From Elusimicrobiota bacterium (GTDB lineage Bacteria > Elusimicrobiota > Elusimicrobia > UBA1565), in NCBI GenBank assembly GCA_016218495.1, contig JACRDU010000066.1:1-41527 (forward strand): DNA of 41,527 nucleotides, read 5' to 3'. Within the stretch, counting starts at the first letter, position 1. The number at the start of each line of letters is the position of its first letter. The notes under the pieces were generated by a model, which was given only the letters and a program-made list of their open reading frames with translations, did no database searches and was not told where the DNA came from. Positions 30,574-41,527 of this stretch are shown here, one piece after another. Made by a program: the position numbers and the translations under genes.

Positions 30574-32127
30574 ATGCGTCCCTTGGCCGGTTCCACCGTC
30601 CTGTTGACGCGCCCCCTGCGCCAGGCCGGCCCCCTGGCCCGCCGCCTCGGGGGACTGGGCGCCCGGGTCCTGTGCGTCCCGCTCATCAAGACCGTCCCTC
30701 CGCCCTCATGGGCGCCGGCCGACCGGGCCCTGAAGCGCCTGGGCGCCTACGACGCGCTGGCCTTCACCAGCGCGAACGCCGTGGAGGCCTTCTTCGCCCG
30801 CGCCCGGACGGGGCTCGGGCGCCGCCCCGCCCGCCCCGCGCGCCTCTTTGCCGTCGGGACGGCCACCGCCCGCGCCTTGGCCGGACAGGGCTGGGCCGCC
30901 GCCGCCGTCCCCGACCGCTTCGAAGGCGGGGCGTTGGCCCGGACGATGGGCCGCGTGCGCGGCCTGCGCATCCTCATCCCCAAGGCCCAGGAAGCCCGCG
31001 AGGCCCTGCCCGCGGCGCTGCGCCGCGCGGGGGCCCGGCTCGACATGCCGACGGTCTACCGCACCGTGCCGGACCCGCGAGGGACGGCCGCGCTGCGTGC
31101 CGGAGCCGCGGACCGGGCGGACTGGGTGGTCCTGATGTCGCCGTCGGCCGTCTCCCAGCTCTTCAAGGCCCTGGGGGAGAAGCGCGCCCGGGAACTGCTG
31201 TCCAAGGCCCGGGGCGCGTCCATAGGACCCGTCACCTCGGCGGCGCTGCGCGCGCGCGGGGCCGAACCGGCCGTCGAGGCCTCCCTGTCCACAGCCGAGG
31301 GCCTGTGCAAGGCCATGTGCCGGCGGGCCGCACCGGTCCCGGAGAAGAGGCTGGCCGCCTGCGTCGAGGCCGCGCTCCGGGCCGCCGGCCGCCATATGCG
31401 CGCGGGCTTCCTGACCGCGAAGGTCTCCTACAAGGGCCGGGCCAACCCGGTCACCGAGGCCGACCTAGCGGCGGAACAGGCCATCCTCGACACCATCCTG
31501 GGCCGCTTCCCCGACCACGACTTCCTGACCGAAGAGCGCGCCCCGCGCGCGTCAGGGTCGGAATACGTCTGGGTCATCGACCCCATCGACGGGACGCTCA
31601 ACTTCGCCCATGGCTATCCCCACTGCTGCGCCTCCGTGGCCGTGACCCGGCGCGGGACGGTGGTGGCCGGCGGGGTGTACGACCCGTTCCGCGACGAGCT
31701 CTTCACCGCCGTGAAGGGGAAGGGGAGCTTCCTCAACGGCCGCCGCATCCGGGTGGGCGCGGCGCGCCGCCTCGAAGACGCGCTCCTCATAACCGGATTC
31801 GCTTACGACAGGCATCAGAAGGCCGCGCTCTACACCGGCTTCGTGCGGCGCTTCCTCGAGCGCGCGCAGGACCTGCGCCGCTCGGGCTCGGCGGCGCTCG
31901 ACCTGGCCTGGGTCGCCGCCGGACGGCTCGACGGGTTCTGGGAATTCCACCTCAACCCCTGGGATGTGGCCGCCGGGCGCCTCCTCGTCGAGGAAGCGGG
32001 GGGGAAGGTCACCGACTTCGCCGGCCGCCCCTGGGGCGAGCTCAAGACCTGGGGCCGACGCACGCTGGCCACCAACTCCCGCATCCATCGGGAAATGGCG
32101 TCGGTCTTAAGAGACCGGCGCCGTTAG
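30574..32127 (+). CDS. Uroporphyrinogen-III synthase / inositol-monophosphatase fusion
   Basis: 517 aa in one uninterrupted frame. Residues 1 to about 250 match HemD: 'GSTVLLTRP' at the start, FTSANAVEAF (64-73), the 'LIPKAQEAREALPAALRRAGA' helix and 'DWVVLMSPSAV' near 183-193. HemD closes the tetrapyrrole ring with inversion of ring D. Residues about 258-517 are an inositol-monophosphatase/SuhB/CysQ-type Mg-dependent phosphatase: TEE (319-321), DPIDGT (336-341; D336, D339) and WD at 463-464 as metal ligands. The start is fixed by a TATAAT 6 bp upstream. This fusion is not one I know. It ends in a 4-bp convergent overlap with the PorV-like gene. Confidence 0.88.
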   Translation: MRPLAGSTVLLTRPLRQAGPLARRLGGLGARVLCVPLIKTVPPPSWAPADRALKRLGAYDALAFTSANAVEAFFARARTGLGRRPARPARLFAVGTATARALAGQGWAAAAVPDRFEGGALARTMGRVRGLRILIPKAQEAREALPAALRRAGARLDMPTVYRTVPDPRGTAALRAGAADRADWVVLMSPSAVSQLFKALGEKRARELLSKARGASIGPVTSAALRARGAEPAVEASLSTAEGLCKAMCRRAAPVPEKRLAACVEAALRAAGRHMRAGFLTAKVSYKGRANPVTEADLAAEQAILDTILGRFPDHDFLTEERAPRASGSEYVWVIDPIDGTLNFAHGYPHCCASVAVTRRGTVVAGGVYDPFRDELFTAVKGKGSFLNGRRIRVGAARRLEDALLITGFAYDRHQKAALYTGFVRRFLERAQDLRRSGSAALDLAWVAAGRLDGFWEFHLNPWDVAAGRLLVEEAGGKVTDFAGRPWGELKTWGRRTLATNSRIHREMASVLRDRRR

Positions 32128-33095
32128 AAGCGAGCGGTCAGGGTGATGCGGTGGGTGGTGCCCAGCTCGCCGAAGGGGACCCAGGCGTAGTCGACCACGA
32201 AGCGGTCCAGGTCGATGCCGCCGCCGGCGGCTAGGCCGGCTAGGCCCTCGAGGCTGCGGGTCCGCTTCAGGTTGTAGCCGGCCCGGATCTGGCCCTTGGA
32301 GGCCGCCCCGAACGCCTGCGTGAACTCCCCGGCGATGCTGGGGTAGGGCGCGGCGTCCACGTCCAGATGGCCGTCGAGCAGCATCGCGAACTGCCGGTTC
32401 GCATGCCAGCGCGCGCCGAGCTGGACGGCGAAGGGCAGCGGGTCCGCCACGCTGCCCACCGAGATGGCCGGGCCGAGGTTGCGGATGGCCGCGCCCAGAT
32501 CGACCTGGCCGTCGCCGACATCGCCGACGCGCTCCAGCTGGGCGCCCAGGTCCAGCGCGAAGGAGATTCCCGAGGAGCCGGCCAGCTCGCTGCGGATGAA
32601 CTTCCCGGCGGCTCCGGCCATCAGCGGGCCGAAGCGACGCGCATAGCCGGCCAAGAAGGCCAGATCGACGGGGGTGAACTGCCCGTTGGCGTTCCCGAAG
32701 CGGTCATAGGCGTCGATCGCCCCGGGAGTGTGATAGAGCAGCGCCGCTCCCACCGTCGAGCGCGCGCCCTTGAGCGGGCGGGCGTACGACGCCGCTCCGG
32801 CGTAGGAGGACTCGAGCAGGGCGTTGTAGCCGAAGCTGGCCTCGGAGCGGCCGCGTTCGGCCATGCGCGCCAGCCCGGCGGGGTTCCAGAACAGCGCGTC
32901 CGGGCCGTCGGCCGAGGCGGCCACCGTGCCGGCCAAGCCCTCGGCATGCGCTCCGGCGGGGAGCTTGAGGAAGGTCGCTCCCGTCGTGCCGGCCGCCGCC
33001 TCGCTGAACGGGGCGTCGGGGAAGATTCCGGCATGGGCGGAGCCTCCCGCGAGGGCGAACGCCAAGACCGCTGCGGGCAGCGTCCGTCCGGTCAC
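32124..33095 (-). CDS. PorV/PorQ-like outer-membrane protein
   Basis: 323 aa from a GTG overlapping the upstream stop as GTGA. The signal peptide is followed by 'GATFLKLPAGAHAEGLAGTVAASADGPDALFWNPAGLARM' (about 40-80), whose W/NPAGLA motif is typical of PorV/PorQ and UPF0164 proteins. The rest is beta-barrel, ending in LTARF. In Bacteroidetes PorV shuttles type 9 secretion cargo; without other T9SS genes here, that role is not implied. It is co-transcribed with the coiled-coil membrane protein. Confidence 0.82.
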   Translation of the reverse strand: MTGRTLPAAVLAFALAGGSAHAGIFPDAPFSEAAAGTTGATFLKLPAGAHAEGLAGTVAASADGPDALFWNPAGLARMAERGRSEASFGYNALLESSYAGAASYARPLKGARSTVGAALLYHTPGAIDAYDRFGNANGQFTPVDLAFLAGYARRFGPLMAGAAGKFIRSELAGSSGISFALDLGAQLERVGDVGDGQVDLGAAIRNLGPAISVGSVADPLPFAVQLGARWHANRQFAMLLDGHLDVDAAPYPSIAGEFTQAFGAASKGQIRAGYNLKRTRSLEGLAGLAAGGGIDLDRFVVDYAWVPFGELGTTHRITLTARF

Positions 33096-34105
33096 ACGGG
33101 CCAGACGGGTCCCTTGGACCCCGGGGCCGGTTCCTCTTCGGCGGGGGGCGGGGTCAGCGGCTCGCCGCCCGGGAACTTGAGCGACAGGCCGGCGGCGATC
33201 TGCTCGGGCGACTCCGGCTCGGCCTTCTTGGGGGGAATGACGATGGTCTTCTCGTCGGCCGGCGGCGGAGAAGCCACCGGGGCGGTGGGTTCGGGCGCGG
33301 GCCGGGGAGCGACCTTGGGGAGGGAAGCCTCCGAAGGCTTGGGGGCCACCTTGGGCATGCCGGGAGCAGGACGCGCCCCCAGCTCGATTTGGATGCTCGG
33401 CTGCTCGGCCGGGGCAGGAGCCGGCTTCAGCGCCGGAGCGGGAGCAGGAGCCGGAGCAGGTGCCGGCGCGGGAGCCGGCGCACGCTTCGGCGCTGGGGCA
33501 GGGGCGGGCTTCGGGGCGGGAGCGGAGGCGGCCTTCACAACCGGCGCCGCGACAGCTTCGCGGGGACGGCTCTGGATGTCCGTCTTGAGCTCGCCCAACT
33601 TCTCCAACAGCAGCTTGAACTCCTTGTCGTGGTTCTGGGTGTAGGTGAGCATCTGCGACTGGAGCTGATGGATCTCCTTCTCGAAGTGCTCCATCTGGAT
33701 TTTGAGGTTCTGGAGATAGACCACCGCCGGGGAGATGCCCCCCGTCGCGGGCTTCTCGGCCTTCGCCGCGGACGCCGGGGCGGCGGCCTGCTGGAGGTCG
33801 GCCCCGGCCCGCATGGTCATCTCAGACGGGACCGGCGACGGCGGCGCAGCCTTCTCTGGCGCGGACACGGACTTCGCCACCGGCTTGGGTTCCTCGGCTC
33901 CCGCGACGGAGAGGGCCGAAACCGCTTCCTTGACTACGGGAAGGGGGTCGTCGAAGGATTCTTCGGCGGGCACGCTCATCACGCTGGGCAGCGGCCCGGC
34001 GGAGGCGGCCCGCGCGCGCTTTATGAGGAACGGAAGCGCTCCCAGGCTCAGGAGCAGACCGGCCCCGGCCGCCAGCGCCCAAATGTCCGAGAAAATAGTT
34101 CCCAT
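33092..34105 (-). CDS. Membrane-anchored coiled-coil protein with Pro-Ala repeat
   Basis: 337 aa from the ATG at 34105. One N-terminal transmembrane helix (about 7-26) and a basic stop-transfer follow each other. A coiled coil spans about 128-180 ('IQMEHFEKEIHQLQSQM' and onward). Then a long Ala/Pro/Lys repeat, (PA)n, covers about 185-240 and could span the periplasm as in TonB-like linkers. No catalytic domain. It precedes the PorV-like gene and may tie it to the inner membrane. The repeat makes this region slippage-prone. Confidence 0.7.
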   Translation of the reverse strand: MGTIFSDIWALAAGAGLLLSLGALPFLIKRARAASAGPLPSVMSVPAEESFDDPLPVVKEAVSALSVAGAEEPKPVAKSVSAPEKAAPPSPVPSEMTMRAGADLQQAAAPASAAKAEKPATGGISPAVVYLQNLKIQMEHFEKEIHQLQSQMLTYTQNHDKEFKLLLEKLGELKTDIQSRPREAVAAPVVKAASAPAPKPAPAPAPKRAPAPAPAPAPAPAPAPALKPAPAPAEQPSIQIELGARPAPGMPKVAPKPSEASLPKVAPRPAPEPTAPVASPPPADEKTIVIPPKKAEPESPEQIAAGLSLKFPGGEPLTPPPAEEEPAPGSKGPVWPV

Positions 34106-34115
34106 AAGGAATGGA

Positions 34116-34144
34116 ATTTTATACGAATAAGTCCGAAGTGTCAA
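34116..34144 (-). promoter_or_regulatory. Near-consensus promoter of the coiled-coil / PorV-like operon
   Basis: On the minus strand a perfect TTGACA (34139-34144), a 17-bp spacer and TAAAAT (34116-34121). The ATG at 34105 is 10 bp past the -10, so the leader would be only about 4 nt, and there is no Shine-Dalgarno. Confidence 0.7.
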
Positions 34145-34328
34145 CAAGCTTTTCCGTCCATTGCGCAGGCGCGGTCCGGAGGCTCGGAGCGGCGCGGAGG
34201 CAGGCCCTGGTGTCAGGCTTTAGAGATGCCGTCATTGCCCAAAAGCCCCAGGAAAATCGATTCTTCACATGAGAGGCTCAGTCCCGGCCTCGGCGGCCTC
34301 CATCTCTTAAGTCCGGCACCGCTGGATA

Positions 34329-34366
34329 TTGACCCCGGCCCGCCCGATTTGATATCGTTTCAAATC
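34329..34366 (+). promoter_or_regulatory. Megasynthase promoter with embedded operator palindrome
   Basis: TTGACC (34329-34334), an 18-bp spacer and TATCGT (34353-34358). The -10 lies inside an inverted repeat with perfect 7-bp arms, GATTTGA (34346-34352) and TCAAATC (34360-34366). A protein bound there would block the promoter. The leader is about 35 nt and carries AGGAG 11 nt before the ATG. Confidence 0.5.
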
Positions 34367-34400
34367 TCGCAAGACCAAACTCATAGGAGAAGACCCTGTC

Positions 34401-41527
<7,127 letters not shown>

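Larger units (their letters stand above)
34106..34400. other. Divergent intergenic region before the megasynthase
   Basis: 295 bases. The left end holds the promoter of the coiled-coil gene and the right end the promoter, inverted repeat and Shine-Dalgarno (AGGAG, 34385-34389) of the megasynthase. The middle (34150-34320) shows no gene, RNA fold or repeat that I can support. Confidence 0.5.

Noticed and set aside
32124-33095. Type 9 secretion role for the PorV-like protein
   Set aside because: No other T9SS gene is in the window, and PorV-like barrels occur in phyla without that system.
33423-33475. GC-rich (GGAGCx)n repeat as a CRISPR or satellite array
   Set aside because: It is the in-frame Pro-Ala codon repeat of the coiled-coil membrane protein; there are no spacers. 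No CRISPR array was seen anywhere in the window.

Overview
A GC-rich bacterial chromosome segment carrying core genes, one small integrated element, and the start of a giant lipid/polyketide synthase that runs off the right edge. Gram-negative envelope features (PorV-like and OMP beta-barrels, lipoproteins), the large number of TPR/coiled-coil exported proteins and a PUFA-synthase-like megasynthase suggest an uncultured, probably anaerobic lineage such as Elusimicrobiota. That placement is inference; no rRNA gene is present.

Layout. 1-1.94 kb: an orphan OmpR-type response regulator converging on an ankyrin/TPR pair. 2.0-3.2 kb: a Fic AMPylator with an AT-rich promoter. About 3.27-11.06 kb: an integrated element ending at tRNA-His, with a large serine recombinase, a replication-type winged-helix protein, small HTH regulators, several zinc-binding proteins, and a membrane/lipoprotein cargo pair. 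11.26-13.93 kb: an exported TPR protein, an FNR-like Crp/Fnr regulator, and a tiny exported four-cysteine peptide whose promoter carries two TTGAC-N4-GTCAA-type sites. 13.95-18.15 kb (minus): nucleoside salvage operon punA-deoA-upp followed by asnS. 18.19-21.74 kb (plus): split transketolase, two paralogous outer-membrane barrels and a lipoprotein. 21.70-30.55 kb (minus): a 13-gene, mostly overlapping operon: PTS EIIA, APC permease with USP tail, def, fmt, PASTA protein, rpe, rpsP, khpA, trmD, rplS, rnhB, yraN and a zinc-ribbon membrane protein (rimM is missing). 30.57-32.13 kb (plus): a HemD-inositol-monophosphatase fusion. 32.12-34.11 kb (minus): a PorV-like barrel and a coiled-coil membrane protein. 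34.40 kb to the end (plus): a KS-AT-KS-ACP-ACP-KR megasynthase, incomplete at the right edge.

Two themes stand out. First, many host promoters place a good -10 hexamer 6-8 bp before the start codon with no Shine-Dalgarno, which predicts leaderless mRNAs; ribosomal genes, element genes and the megasynthase instead have clear Shine-Dalgarno sequences. Second, the FNR-like regulator, its structured 5' leader, the two sites downstream and the Cys-rich peptide look like a compact, possibly undescribed redox- or metal-responsive unit.

Start codons were chosen from overlaps, Shine-Dalgarno spacing and family alignment from memory; no database search was possible.
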